Of a DNA stretch of 64,000 bases, positions 12,371 to 22,613 are shown piece by piece (within the stretch, counting starts at the first letter, position 1; each line of letters begins with the position of its first letter). The position numbers and the translations under genes were made by a program. Below the pieces are notes generated by a model. That model searched no databases, had not been told where the DNA came from, and saw only the letters and a program-made list of their open reading frames with translations. The DNA is from Rebecca billardiae RCC1528. Its lineage: Eukaryota > Haptophyta. Location of the stretch: NCBI GenBank assembly GCA_965240325.2, contig OZ251225.1:1612001-1676000 (forward strand), given 5' to 3'.

Positions 12371-12495
<125 letters not shown>

Positions 12496-12670
12496 GTAGA
12501 ATTAGTATCCGCCGTGCCGGCGTGCCGCCACCAGGCACGCCGCAAGGGGGCGCCGCGGGCGCAATCCGACGGACATGCATCAATCATGGCAGCGCATGCA
12601 GTCTGTGAGCCCTCAGGCTGAGCACGAGTGCCGCAGCCGGCGCCACGGCGACGGTGGCGACTGGCGAGGC

Positions 12671-14137
12671 TCAGCGGCGCGGCGCCTCCAACGCAGGTCG
12701 CCGTGGCCATCTGGCGCGGACCGCGTCGTCGAGGACCGCGAGGGTCGTCTGGTACGCCTGGCCGTACTCGCCATCCCAAATCATGACGCGGTGCCAGCGC
12801 TCCAGCCCGCGCTGCAGCGCCGCCAGCCGCTCGGCGGGCAGTTCGCGCAGAGCAGTAGCGAGCGTGGGGATCTCGCGCTTCCGGAAGCGCAGTGCGAACT
12901 CGTCGTAGGGCACGCGCGCCGTGCCTTCGAAAGGCCAGAGCACGTCTTCGGCAATGACCACCGGCACGCAACCCGCCGCCACGTAGTCTGGCACGCGCGC
13001 GGCAAAGCCCGCGCCAGTCGCATCGAGGCAGAAGCGCGCTCTCTGCATGGCCTTGAAGTAGTCGGGGAGGTGCCCGTCGACTATGACGCAGTCCGGTTCA
13101 GAGCGCAGCGTCAGCCAGAGCGCCGCTCGCACGCCCATCGAGTATGTGCCGCGGCACTCCGGCCGGTCATTCTCGGGCCGCGCGCACGAGTCGGCCGGGA
13201 GTCCGGCCGTGGGAGAGCGCGAGTGGTTCGCCGAGGGGAGGCGCGGGGCACGCACGTCGCCGGCGAAGAGCGCGAGCGTCGGTCGAAGCGAAGCGTCCGG
13301 CTCGAACGGTGCAGCAAACGTGGCCGCTGCCCGCTGCGCGAGCGAGCGCTGCCGCAGGGGCATGCGGTCGGCGACCCACGCCCGGCCCTGGCAGCAGTTG
13401 GGATTGACTGGCGGCAACACCACATCGCGCCCAATGCGCACGCAGGGCTTGCCGTGCTGATCCCCGGGTCGAGGGTCACGCAGCTCGCCCCAGAGGCCGA
13501 GCACGAAGCCGCGCCGCACCTCTGCCGGCATCGCGCACGTCGACGTGTCGCCCAGGGCGAACCAGATGTGCCGCTCGAGCGGACCCTTGAGCCCGCCGCC
13601 CGAGATCGCGCGGAGCGCGTGCAGCGGCGCGCCCGAGCCCCTGTTGGAGACATGCCACCGCCCGAGCGCACAGCAAGGCGCGCCAGTCGACAGCAGCATG
13701 CCGTTACGCACGACGGGCACCGGCGCGTACAGCAGGTCGGCCTCGGCCGGCTCGCGCGTCAGCGTGGCCGAGTCCGAGATGAGGTGCGACAGGAAGAACC
13801 AGTCTGCGTTGTGGATCAGGCGCGGCGTGCAGTTGCGCTCACGCACCGCCCGTGCGGCCCGCAAGCGCGATGGGCAGCGGCGGCGTGAGAAGGCGTTAGG
13901 CACGTCGTAGACGTAGATGCGCAGCCGGCGAGGCCCTCTTGGAGACATGGCGGTCGCTGCATCCGGTGTCCCTGGTGAGACGGTTGGCGAGGGCTCGTCA
14001 GCTAGAACCAGCTTTGAGGTGCGTCCAACCTGCAGCACGTGCTCGCGGAGCATGGTCCGAGCCTGGAGTGCTGCGATGAGGCAGGTCACAGCCGACAGCA
14101 GGGCCAGACCAGCGGCACGCCCGGCGCTTGGAGTCAT
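12671..14137 (-). CDS. Exostosin-family glycosyltransferase (GT47)
   Basis: Single exon, 488 residues. It starts with a short cytosolic N-terminus and one hydrophobic helix (about residues 9-26), the type II signal anchor expected of a Golgi enzyme. The catalytic region opens with [14 protein letters not shown] (about residue 70) and ends with the family hallmark [31 protein letters not shown] split over about 365-400, followed by PFE. These match the exostosin/GT47 pattern of a FCL...R..D....GC.PV block. GT47 enzymes build heparan-like, xyloglucan or other cell-wall and surface polysaccharides; the donor sugar cannot be told from sequence. The stop codon is TGA. The nearest gene upstream is UTP11, transcribed the same way. 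Confidence 0.88.
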   Translation of the reverse strand: MTPSAGRAAGLALLSAVTCLIAALQARTMLREHVLQVGRTSKLVLADEPSPTVSPGTPDAATAMSPRGPRRLRIYVYDVPNAFSRRRCPSRLRAARAVRERNCTPRLIHNADWFFLSHLISDSATLTREPAEADLLYAPVPVVRNGMLLSTGAPCCALGRWHVSNRGSGAPLHALRAISGGGLKGPLERHIWFALGDTSTCAMPAEVRRGFVLGLWGELRDPRPGDQHGKPCVRIGRDVVLPPVNPNCCQGRAWVADRMPLRQRSLAQRAAATFAAPFEPDASLRPTLALFAGDVRAPRLPSANHSRSPTAGLPADSCARPENDRPECRGTYSMGVRAALWLTLRSEPDCVIVDGHLPDYFKAMQRARFCLDATGAGFAARVPDYVAAGCVPVVIAEDVLWPFEGTARVPYDEFALRFRKREIPTLATALRELPAERLAALQRGLERWHRVMIWDGEYGQAYQTTLAVLDDAVRARWPRRPALEAPRR

Positions 14138-14577
14138 CTTGGCAGGGCAGGGCGAACCCAGCCGGCAGCCATCGTGACGTTGGACGGTTGGTCACTCGTT
14201 TAATCAATATCACAGACACAGTCGTCGTCTCGTCACTGAATAGCTTACTGATCAGGACACGGACAGTCGTGGGGTGCCAGGCTACGAGCTAGCCTGGTTC
14301 TGAGAACAGTGCGGGCGGGGGCACGGAGCACACTGCCAGTGACGGCACGTATGACACAGGTGACCGAGGCGCACCGCAGTCTGCTGCCAACTTTGCAGAA
14401 TGGCAGGCGCGGCGGAGCCCATTCGACGGGCTCGCAGTGAGTCGCATCCGTGAGAAGTCATAGAATTGGAGACCGTCGAGGCCACGTCGCCATTCGACAT
14501 GAAGGTAACATTGGCGTGTCGGTGCGCCCACGCCAGTGGCAACGCGCGAGGGCGAACGTCCATCCCGGCGTGCGGAG
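14138..14577. other. Spacer upstream of the GT47 gene
   Basis: These 440 bp hold the 3' end of UTP11 and the promoter of the GT47 gene, both on the minus strand. I see no TATA-like element next to the start codon and no RNA gene. Confidence 0.5.
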
Positions 14578-15375
14578 TCAGCGCTTCCGCTCTTGCTTCC
14601 ACTTGTAGACGACGCGCTTGGCGTCACTGCCGTCGGCCGCAGCGACGACTCGCTTCCGCTTCGAGCCCTTACCCATGAGGGCGCGCTGGACGTCGACCTG
14701 CTTCGCCTGCTGCTCGAGCCGCTCTTTCCGCTGCGCGCGCTGCTCGAGCTCCGAGTACGCCGCCTGCCGTTGCCTGTGCACCTTTGCCACGTGCTGCGAG
14801 ATGGCACGCGGGTCCTCTTCAGCGGCAGCGTCCACGTGCCGCGGCAGGATGACCGCGCGAGAGCCCGCGAGCGCCTCTGCCCGCGGGCGGTTGAATGCGC
14901 GCTCGGCGAGCTCGGGCGCGGTATCAAAGTGGCGTGCAGGGTCGAACGCGTCAGCGTCGGCCTCGTCGTCGAAGAAGATCGTGTGCGTGCTAGGCCGCTC
15001 AGCATCGAGCTGGTGCAGGGACGCGTTCAGCTTCTGCACGCGCTGTGCCTCGGCGTTCCGTTTGGTGATGAGGTACGCGCTGTCCTGGGCCTTGAGGACG
15101 CGCATCGTGCGCGTGGGCAGCGGGGCTTTCTGCGGGCCCGCATCGTGCACGCCCTCCTTCGTCTTCGACCGCACCATGCCAAAGTAGAACTCCTCGGGGT
15201 TGCGTGTCGCCGCCTTCTCGCGGAGCAGCTTGACGCGAGCTTTCTTCGAGTTGTAGTTCTGCGCACGCAGCGAATAGTCCTTGTGCTTCTCGAGCAGCCC
15301 GAGGTGCTGCCGCGCCTTCGGCTGCGCGCGCTCCTTGTACGTCCGCCGCTTGACGGCATTGCGCAGCGAGCTCAT
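14578..15375 (-). CDS. UTP11: UTP11, U3 snoRNP / SSU processome protein
   Basis: Single exon, 265 residues, the usual size. The protein begins MSSLRNAVKRRTYKERAQP, the signature start of UTP11. It continues with LGLLEKHKDYSLRAQNYN, the NPEEFYFGMV block and a basic C-terminus (GKGSKRKRVV, KWKQERKR). UTP11 is part of the nucleolar small-subunit processome that cleaves and folds pre-18S rRNA. The frame stays open upstream, but those residues are not conserved, so I placed the start at the canonical Met. It lies head-to-head with RPB11. Confidence 0.96.
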   Translation of the reverse strand: MSSLRNAVKRRTYKERAQPKARQHLGLLEKHKDYSLRAQNYNSKKARVKLLREKAATRNPEEFYFGMVRSKTKEGVHDAGPQKAPLPTRTMRVLKAQDSAYLITKRNAEAQRVQKLNASLHQLDAERPSTHTIFFDDEADADAFDPARHFDTAPELAERAFNRPRAEALAGSRAVILPRHVDAAAEEDPRAISQHVAKVHRQRQAAYSELEQRAQRKERLEQQAKQVDVQRALMGKGSKRKRVVAAADGSDAKRVVYKWKQERKR

Positions 15376-15566
15376 ACCGTCGTCGCCGCGCTGAGCTTGT
15401 CCACGTCCACCCTGCTCGGGATCCCCCGGTTGCTCACAGTGCTCACCACCGCTTGCGCACCCGTCCGGAGTTGCTTCCCGGACTTGACCCGCAGTCTCAC
15501 ACTCTCGCGACGCCATCGTCATCGTCGGCTGCGAGGTCGGCGCGGCGCGCGGCGCGTGCAAGAGCC
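15376..15566. promoter_or_regulatory. Bidirectional spacer between UTP11 and RPB11
   Basis: 191 bp separate the start codons of a ribosome-assembly gene and an RNA polymerase II gene. Both promoters must be here, and coupled expression is plausible. No TATA-like box is visible. Confidence 0.6.
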
Positions 15567-16035
15567 ATGTCAATGGCCAACCGCCCCGAGAGCTTTGAGC
15601 TGGTCGAGCTGCCTGATGGCGTGGACAAGTGCGTCGCACGGCCCTGCGCACGCGTGCGCCGGCAGCCCCTCGTCCTGCGCTCCGCGAGGGCTCACCGCGG
15701 CCGCTCTCGCGCCACCTCGCAGGGTGACTTTCGAGAAGGACAAGAAAGTGGAAAATGCTGGCAAGTTCGTCGTTGAGCGGGAGGACCACACGCTTGGCAA
15801 CATGGTACGCATGCAGCTCCTCGAAGACGAGCGCGTATTCTTCGCCGGCTACCGCATGCCACACCCACTTGAGCACAAAATTGATATCCAGGTGCAGACC
15901 AGCGCCGACTCGACCCCGGCCGACGCGATGCTGCACTCTTGCAACAAGCTCATTGACAAGCTAAACCGATTAGAGGAGAAATTTGATGCCGAGGTTGCCA
16001 GAAAACAGCACGAGATGAGCGCCATGAACTACTGA
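15567..16035 (+). CDS. RPB11: RPB11, RNA polymerase II subunit (2 exons)
   Basis: Small subunit of RNA polymerase II that dimerises with RPB3 and is the counterpart of half of the bacterial alpha dimer. Exons are 15567-15628 and 15723-16035, 124 residues in all. The intron (94 bp, GTGCGT to GCAG) splits a Lys codon: VDK joins VTFEKDKKVENAG. Exon 2 has the family core EDHTLGNMVRMQLLEDERV and GYRMPHPLEHKIDIQVQTS, then a C-terminal helix. A second in-frame ATG at 15573 could be used instead. It shares a 191-bp spacer with UTP11. Confidence 0.95.
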
Positions 16036-16510
16036 ATCGTGCGCGCACCGGCTCCGCGGTCCCAATCATGGCACTGCGCTGCAGCGTCAGCGCTCAGGCG
16101 GACGTTCACGAGTCGGGAGTGCTAGCTACATTGCTACTGTGAGATGATACTGCAGCGCCAACCAGTAACTAGTCTGTAGTGGCTGTTGCTGGCAGCGTTA
16201 ACAGCAGACTCACTCATCACTCATCTGATGACTCTGATTCTAGTCATGCTAACTAGTAACTTAAACTAACTAGCTAAGTGCTATTATTAGATAATAAATA
16301 AATAAATAAATAAATAATATATTATATTTTAATACTAATTACTGATTAGAGCAGTCACTGTCCGTCAGTGAGTCAGACCCGCGTCAATTAATTGTCAATT
16401 GATGGCGGCACAACGCTGCCCCGGCAGGGGCGGGCCAGTGACAACATCAGACTCCTCCTCACGGTTCAGACCTCAAGACCTCAAGTCTCACTCACTCGGA
16501 CGCAGTAGCT
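16036..16510. other. Convergent spacer with AT-rich patch
   Basis: This separates the 3' ends of RPB11 and the flavin-reductase-like gene. It contains an AAAT repeat (ATAAATAAATAAATAAATAA near 16294-16313) followed by a TA-rich patch to about 16340. No gene is seen. Confidence 0.6.
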
Positions 16511-19500
16511 TCAGTACTGCAGCCGGTAGGTGGACGGTGCCATCGCGCCACCGAGCGAAATGACGCTCACCGCAGCCGAGCTGCGGCGTGCGGCTCCCCG
16601 CGCGTGCGCCGGGACAGGGTCGTGCGCGCCGTGGTGCGCACTAGGCGCATACACGCCACCCGCAAGCGAGTGGCGGCGCTCCAAGCCGCCCGTGCTCGAG
16701 AGCGCGCCAGCGTGCTGGAGGCGCGAGCTGCGCGGCAGCGCCCGGTGCGAAGGCGGCAGCCGGCGGCCGCCCTCCTGCAGCGATGACGCCACGGGCAGCT
16801 GCCGCGGCGGCTCGGTGAGAGGCTGCGTCCGCGCGGCGACGAGGGGCGGCGGCTGCGCGCGGTGCGCCGCCGAGCCCATCGACGAGCTGAGCGCGTGCGC
16901 CCGCCTTGGGGACAGCTGCGCGAGCCCGGACCCCGGCATCGCGGTCGCGGCGAAGGACGGCGGCGCGCCGGCAGGTGGCCCGTGGGTGGGCTGAGCTGCG
17001 TGCCCCGGCCTGTAGTACGCCGTCTGCTTGGAAGAGCTGCGCTCCGGGCCCGCGTGCTGCGCGCCGCCGAGCTGCGCGCCGGAGGGCGGCGCGCCGGCGG
17101 GCGCGCCCTCCTGCCGCGTGCCCAGCGGAGCCGCGGCGGCCGCCGCACTCGGCAACGCAGGCTGCGGCGCCATCGACGGCACTGCGCTGGGCGCGGCAGG
17201 AGCACGACTCGCCATGCCGCCCACGGATGTGCCCGCCTCCGCCTCGCGGCGCACCGAGCCGTAGGCGCGCGCGTGGTACACGAGTGGCGGCGCGCCGAGC
17301 GCCTCGGCCGTCGTCGTGGCGCAGACGCGCGCCGTGAGCACCCAGTGGTCGCCCGCGAGCATGGCCTGCTCGGCGGCGCACTCCATCGTGCCCTGCACGC
17401 GCGCGTCGAGCTTGGCGCCCGCGCCCGCCCCGCCGTCGCTGTCGAGGAGCACCGGCTGCGCGAGCCCGCTCGTGCTCAGCGTCCACGCCACAGGCCCGAA
17501 CGTCTCAGCGTCCGACATGCCGCGGCGCGCAAAGTGCCGCGCGAGGGACGACGAGCCCTCGGCGAGCACGTGCAGTGAGAATGGCGAGCCGGTCGCGCGG
17601 CCGGCCTCGCCGACCAGCAGCGCCTCGGCGCGCGAGCCCACCGCGACGTTGAGCGAGACCATGGGCGGCGTCATCGAGCAGCACGTGACGGAGGAGACGG
17701 TGACGCCGATGCGCCGCCCGCGCGCGCGCGCGGTCAGCACGCACACCTGCTGCGCCGTGTGCGTGAGCAGTGCGCGGAGGTTGGACTGGCACTCCGCCAG
17801 CTCGGACGAGCTCATCGGCGCGCCGGCGGGCGGCGCGGCGGAGGCTGGGGCGAGCGGCCGCGCCGCGGGAGCGCTCGCGCCGTCCGCGGGCGCGTCCGCC
17901 TCTGCGACCGGCGCGCAGCTGAAGGCGACGGCTGAGCCGCCGGCGCCGGCGCCGCCCGTCGCCGCAGGCCCCGCGGGCCCCGTCCAGAGCTCCGATGCGG
18001 AGGAGGAGGACACGGACACGGACGGAGAGCGCAGGGCGGAGTGCACGGCGGTCGACTTGGCGCCGCCGATGCCTGGCGGGGGCTCCAGCTGCCGCCGGCG
18101 CTGCCGCGCGTGCCAGCCCGTCGCGGCGAGGATGAGCGCGCACACGTGCCTGCGCAGCGCCGCGCGCGCGCTCGGCGAGTCTGCCCCCAGCACGGCGCTC
18201 AGCCGCGTGGCCGTGGCACCGCCGCCGCGGAAGCTTCCGCGGAAGCTTCCGCGGAAGCCCCCGGGCCCGGTCTCGCCAGTGCCAGCGGCTTCGAGGCCGA
18301 GGTCGACGTGTGCTGAGTGGTCGACCAGCTCGGCTGACAGCGAGCGCGCCAAGAGCTCGTCGCTCTCGCCCACGCCCGTCCCGCGCATGTCGACCTCCTC
18401 CTCGTCCTCACTGCGCGCGCCCGCGCTGCCCGCGCCATCTGCGTCGTCATCGTCGGCGTCGGCTCCGCCCTCATCGGTCGCGGGGGAGCCTTTCTCGGCG
18501 GCACCGGCGTCGAGCGCTCCGCCCTTCTTGCTCGCGGTCCTTCGGAGCACGCGCCGAGGCTTGGTACGCGCACGCGACTGCTGCTGCTGCCCCGACGGCT
18601 GCTCCACCCCGTCTCGGGCCGCGGCGGCCACCGCCTCGAGTTCTCGGCACCGGGCGGTGAGCGAGCGCTGCTGGGACAACACGTTGGAGTACTTCTTCTT
18701 GAACACCTGTGCGCGCGACGGGGGTGGCGGCGCGCGCGCAGAGGGCGCGTGAGTGCGGGTGTGCCACGCGCGGCGGGCGGGCGCGGCATACACGCCATCG
18801 CTCACGGGGCTCCAGCCGCGCAACCCCACGCGCGCCGGCAACAATCGCGGTTTGGGCGGCGTGGGGGGCCCCGATGGCTGTTTCGCGGGCAAGGGCTGTC
18901 GGGTCGTGTGTAGTGAGCGGTGCGCGTGACTCTGCGCACGCTCGTCTATTCCACGCCCCGGTAGTGTGTTCTGGCGCCGACGCTCTCGCAGGCTCGCCCA
19001 TCGCCTCGAGGCAGCCCGCGCCTCTAATGCGTTGCGCTCGCGCGGTGCCGCAGTGGGCGGAGGACCCCGCGCGGCGCGCGCGCTGGCGTGGGGAGTGCTG
19101 GCGCGCACCTCGCCCTCGCGCACGGCCGTCTCGAGCTCCATCTTGGTGCGCTCGAGCTCCGTCACGCGCGCCTTGAGCTGCCCCGTCGCCACGAACGACT
19201 TCTCGTGCTCCTCCCGCAGGCGGCGCGTCTCAGTGCGCATCGACCCAATCTCGCGCGCCTGCCGCTTCGCGTCCGAGCGGAAGGAGGCGACGTTGACGAG
19301 GCGGTTCTCGTCCTCGTCGGCGCACTCGATCACAGCCGTCGACCCCTCCCAGCGCACGCGGCCGTGGCCGCGCAGGTGGTGCTTGGACACGGTGCAGTTG
19401 CACGTCTGCTCGGGCGGCGTTCCCTCGTACGTCTCAAACCCAATCAGCGTCTTGAAGTTGACGTGGTCGGCCTCGGCGCACGGGGAGCCGTCGCAGGTGT

Positions 19501-19597
19501 GCACGATCCAAGGCAGCCCCTTCTTGCCCTCCGCGCGCAGCGGGAGCGGTATGAAGTGCACGAAGACGGGCGCTGAGCCCGTCGTCGCCCCGCCCAT
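16511..19597 (-). CDS. Large protein with flavin-reductase-like domain
   Basis: Two exons, 19597-19109 and 18706-16511, giving 894 residues. The 402-bp intron (GTGCGC to CACAG) is a multiple of three and stop-free, but its translation is low-complexity. The N-terminal block (1-100) contains VNFKTLIGFETYEGTPPEQ and a CNCTVSKHHLRGHGRVRW motif I cannot place. A coiled coil (about 105-185) spans the exon join, followed by acidic and Ser/Ala-rich linkers. Residues about 458-644 resemble the FMN-binding split barrel of flavin reductases: LLTHTAQQVCVLTAR, GVTVSSVTCCSMTPPMVSLN, LARHFARRGM, GDHWVLTARV. That family passes electrons from NAD(P)H to free or bound flavin. The C-terminal 250 residues look disordered. 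A flavin reductase is normally about 170-200 residues, so this fusion is odd; activity is unproven. Confidence 0.8.
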   Translation of the reverse strand: MGGATTGSAPVFVHFIPLPLRAEGKKGLPWIVHTCDGSPCAEADHVNFKTLIGFETYEGTPPEQTCNCTVSKHHLRGHGRVRWEGSTAVIECADEDENRLVNVASFRSDAKRQAREIGSMRTETRRLREEHEKSFVATGQLKARVTELERTKMELETAVREGEVRASTPHASARAARGPPPTAAPRERNALEARAASRRWASLRERRRQNTLPGRGIDERAQSHAHRSLHTTRQPLPAKQPSGPPTPPKPRLLPARVGLRGWSPVSDGVYAAPARRAWHTRTHAPSARAPPPPSRAQVFKKKYSNVLSQQRSLTARCRELEAVAAAARDGVEQPSGQQQQSRARTKPRRVLRRTASKKGGALDAGAAEKGSPATDEGGADADDDDADGAGSAGARSEDEEEVDMRGTGVGESDELLARSLSAELVDHSAHVDLGLEAAGTGETGPGGFRGSFRGSFRGGGATATRLSAVLGADSPSARAALRRHVCALILAATGWHARQRRRQLEPPPGIGGAKSTAVHSALRSPSVSVSSSSASELWTGPAGPAATGGAGAGGSAVAFSCAPVAEADAPADGASAPAARPLAPASAAPPAGAPMSSSELAECQSNLRALLTHTAQQVCVLTARARGRRIGVTVSSVTCCSMTPPMVSLNVAVGSRAEALLVGEAGRATGSPFSLHVLAEGSSSLARHFARRGMSDAETFGPVAWTLSTSGLAQPVLLDSDGGAGAGAKLDARVQGTMECAAEQAMLAGDHWVLTARVCATTTAEALGAPPLVYHARAYGSVRREAEAGTSVGGMASRAPAAPSAVPSMAPQPALPSAAAAAAPLGTRQEGAPAGAPPSGAQLGGAQHAGPERSSSKQTAYYRPGHAAQPTHGPPAGAPPSFAATAMPGSGLAQLSPRRAHALSSSMGSAAHRAQPPPLVAARTQPLTEPPRQLPVASSLQEGGRRLPPSHRALPRSSRLQHAGALSSTGGLERRHSLAGGVYAPSAHHGAHDPVPAHARGAARRSSAAVSVISLGGAMAPSTYRLQY

Positions 19598-19758
19598 GGG
19601 TTCGCCGGCAAGGGCGGCGGCAGCCCTCCTCCGCGGGCGGGGGGAGAAACAACTCGCAGCGTCCTCTCGAGACGTTTCACGTCCAACTTGTTCCAGCTTC
19701 AGACCCGCGGACGAACCGGAATCGGGCTCGCACCTTTCAGAGGCCTCGCGAATCCACG
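19598..19758. promoter_or_regulatory. Bidirectional spacer, flavin-reductase-like gene and small membrane peptide
   Basis: 161 bp lie between two divergent start codons, so both promoters should be here. No TATA-like motif is seen. Confidence 0.45.
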
Positions 19759-19911
19759 ATGGCTTCAGCCCCGCGTGCGTGGGACGTCGCGCACAAGGCC
19801 ATCGTCACGGGCCTGTTTGCGACCACGATCCTGGCGGGCTCATTCGTGTTCCTCAATGTGGGCAACATCTTCCAGCGAGCGTACACACGGCGACAGGAGC
19901 AGCAAAAATAG
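19759..19911 (+). CDS. 50-residue single-pass membrane protein, COX14-like
   Basis: A complete 50-codon reading frame from ATG to TAG. It begins MASAPRAWDVAHKAIVTGLF, has one hydrophobic helix (about 14-33) and ends in a positively charged tail (AYTRRQEQQK). An N-terminal amphipathic stretch ending in HK, then one helix and a basic or Gln-rich tail, recalls the small COX14-type assembly factors of mitochondrial cytochrome oxidase. The match is one of shape, not of firm signature. Placement just outside a divergent spacer supports a real gene. The alternative is a chance frame, but codon bias and helix character argue against that. Confidence 0.55.
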   Translation: MASAPRAWDVAHKAIVTGLFATTILAGSFVFLNVGNIFQRAYTRRQEQQK

Positions 19912-20544
19912 GTCGTAAGACGTTCATGGCCGGCGCGGGTTTGGCAAGGCAGCACCGCGGCTGCCAGCGCCACGGCTTGCGGGTGGTGACCTCTTTTTGC
20001 ACATCGCTGCTGCGCCAGAAGCTCCCATCAGGGACGCCGGCCCCGGCACAGAGCGCCAAATGCGCATCCCCCTACCACCAGCTGCACACCAGATGATGCA
20101 CTGTCCATTTGCTGTGGCTGGCCGGCGCCGATATCAGCGCCAGCTAACACAAGCTGCGCAGCTAAATGGACACGGCGAGCCAATGATCCCCGCTTGGACC
20201 TAAGGATTCAACGTTGTGATCGAGCCCACGATCGTGACCGGGCTGAGTCGTGGCCGGGCGGTTGCCGGACGCTGGTCGCTCGCCACTCGGTGCCACGGTG
20301 CTCGGCAGCGGCCCGGTCCGCGGCCCGCGGTCTGCGCACTGTGAGAACAACGCTTTCAAATGGCATGCTGGGCCCGAGACCGAGTCGCTGACCAGACTTT
20401 GTCATTGTTGGCAGCAGTCGTTGGCATTGCCGCCGCGCGGCCGAGTCGGAGTGCGAGCTCAACGGTGCGACTGACGGCGACATGTCTATCACAGATTATC
20501 AGGCATCAAGTACTCAATTACTATTACTAATGCTGTGCGCATAT

Positions 20545-20640
20545 ATGACCGCGTTCCGCGGTCCTTTTCTGCATAGAATCAACGCAGTTGGGGGCCCGCG
20601 GTGGCCGTGCAATCGCGGCTCTCCGCCGTAGTGGCAGTTC
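20545..20640 (+). repeat. Interspersed repeat, copy 1
   Basis: Matches the reverse strand of 54470-54560. Both share TATGACCGCGTTCCGCGG followed by TCCTTTTC, then TAGAA, AACG, AGTT, GGGCCCGCGGTGG and CGTGCA in the same order with small differences. The left edge holds a 7-bp inverted repeat (GACCGCG / CGCGGTC). It is a dispersed non-coding element of unknown class. Confidence 0.7.
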
Positions 20641-20799
20641 GCCAGTTGAAGTCGGTTCTGAGATGACTGAAGCTATATTAGTCCGACCGTCGCCCTGCCT
20701 GCGCGACCGCGAGACTCACTTCACACTTCACACAATCACAGCAGCGGACCTGAGACCGCACCCGGCACCGGTCGTCAAATCGGACGTCCGTCTGACAAC

Positions 20800-20945
20800 T
20801 AGCTGCCAAATGTCCAACTGGCTGATCAGCTCGGATCCGACCCGTCCGCGATCGTGCCATCGGCATCGGAATTACTACTAGTAGCTGCCAAACTGTGTCC
20901 AACTCTGGCTGATCAGCTCGGATCCGACCCGTCCGCGATCGTGCC
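20800..20945 (+). repeat. Tandem duplication, about 60-bp unit
   Basis: The block TAGCTGCCAAA...TCCAACT...GGCTGATCAGCTCGGATCC...CGATCGTGCC occurs at 20800-20858 and again at 20882-20945, an offset of about 82-87 bp. The second copy has a few extra bases near its start. It is a recent local duplication. Confidence 0.85.
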
Positions 20946-22103
20946 GAGTGAGTCGTGCCGCGGAGCTCGGAGTACTGAAGGAGTCGGGTGTGACAGCAGG
21001 GTGCTTTAGCGCTGCGGCCCGTGCCAGCCAACGACCAGACGTACTCTGGCCACTTGACCCGTTGCACGGGTGAGTGACCGTAGTCCGTACGCCCTGCCTA
21101 GTGCCTACCGCGCGCGCCGCGCGACCGGCGACTCGGGGTGATGGAGAGCGGATGGCGACAGCAGCAGCAGTCCTCATGAAGACGATGAAACTGGCGGCAC
21201 GGGTGCACGAGGTGGCAGGCGAAAGCGCGCCGACGAGACCGCATTTGACACACCTGAGCCGCACGCGCGTGCCGTCGCCGAGCGGCGAGCGCTGCAAACG
21301 CGCAACCGTACCGCGCGCGCCACGACGGCGCGGCACTAGCTGATGCAGGCCGTACTGCCGGCACTGCTTCTGCGATCATGCGCCACGGTCGCAGCTGACT
21401 GCGTGAGCAGCAAGCGGGAGGCGGGTCCGGAGGCACGTGCAGGCGCCGTCCCGCATATCCGCCATCGCCCATCGTGCCGGGGCACGTCACCTCCGACGAT
21501 CCGGATGTGGCCCAGTCCGGACGTCACGCGATCCGGGAAGACGAGTACGATTCGCTCGTAACGAACCGTTACACTAATGTCACGTCCAGCTGACGTCCAG
21601 ATCGCACTTTACTTAAGGGAATCAGCTGGGCGCGGGTTTTTTTGGCCTGATAGACCTCTCAATGCGATCTCAAAAACTCGAAACTCGGTCTCCGCCAGCC
21701 CTAAAAATCGCCCCCCGTCCCTTTTTTTCCGCCGCCCCCCGTCCCTTTTTTCTTGATCAAAGATCTTTTTGAAACGTGGTTCGGGCCCGCTGGTGCGGGC
21801 TCCACGCTGCGCGCTCCGCCCTGCACCGCGGGCCATCATCATCAAATATGAGCGCCTAATCGGCAGCAGTAATTAATAGCAACGTTGATTATTCATCTCA
21901 GATATGTGACGACTGACGATCAGGAACTCAGTCGTATTAAAGTTATTATTAGCTGCTTACCAGGTCCATCAGGGGCGTTCCCCGCACTACTGGTCATATA
22001 CGCCGTGATATACGCCACTTAATCGAACGGCGAACGTTCCTATTGAAATTGGCTTCCTCTATTTCAAGCGGGTACATTTGATTACGGCCCGCGCCAGTCC
22101 GGT

Positions 22104-22146
22104 AGCAATGCCCCCCCCCCAGGGGGGGGGGGGGGGGGCATTGCTT
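22104..22146. repeat. C-run/G-run inverted repeat
   Basis: TAGCAATG precedes a run of ten C, then one A, then eighteen G, then CATTGCTT. The flanking AGCAATG and CATTGCT are perfect inverted repeats, so the whole element can fold as one hairpin, and the G run could form a quadruplex. Unequal runs may also reflect sequencing or assembly error. Confidence 0.85.
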
Positions 22147-22613
22147 TCGGGAGCGTGTGGCAGGATCCCGGGAACGCCCTCGGTGACATCTTCGCCTGAT
22201 GATTCAATCAGGCAATCAGCAGCAGTATTATTGATGACTCGTGAGCTATTAAGCGCGCGATAGCGAGTCCGCGGGCGCGGCCGCGCCTGCGTTGAGTCAC
22301 ACGCCCACAGGAGGCTTCAGCAGTAGTACGAGTCACGTTACTGGTAACTGCTGGTGACTCGATGTCATACCGTACTAGCAGTACGACTACCCATCTCGGA
22401 TTTAATCGGCGGGCCGCGGGCGCGGGCCCCGCGCGGGCCGGGCCGCGGTTAACTTCGCGGTCAGCGCGCGACATCTCAATCTGTGATCTGACGAGACGAA
22501 TAAACGGCGGTACTGTACCCGTTTACTACTGGGGCGGCGGGGCCATCAAGTATGAGCGCGGCGCGTCATCATCATTATGACGATTATCTCAGAGACAGAG
22601 TCATAATGAGCCG

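Larger units (their letters stand above)
19912..22613. other. 2.7-kb spacer with repeats, no gene recognised
   Basis: No frame here has convincing codon bias or domain content. Within it lie an interspersed repeat (20545-20640), a local duplication (20800-20945), two copies of a C-rich/T-rich unit (CGCCCCCCGTCCC plus T run, 21708-21755), and a C-run/G-run hairpin (22104-22146). GC content varies from patch to patch more than in the gene-dense parts. Frames at 20878-21336 and 21098-21490 on the minus strand are Cys/Arg-rich but overlap and look spurious. Confidence 0.6.

Noticed and set aside
20878-21490. Cys/Arg-rich minus-strand frames
   Set aside because: Two overlapping phases are open, the Cys spacing matches no zinc finger I know, and repeats run through the area.
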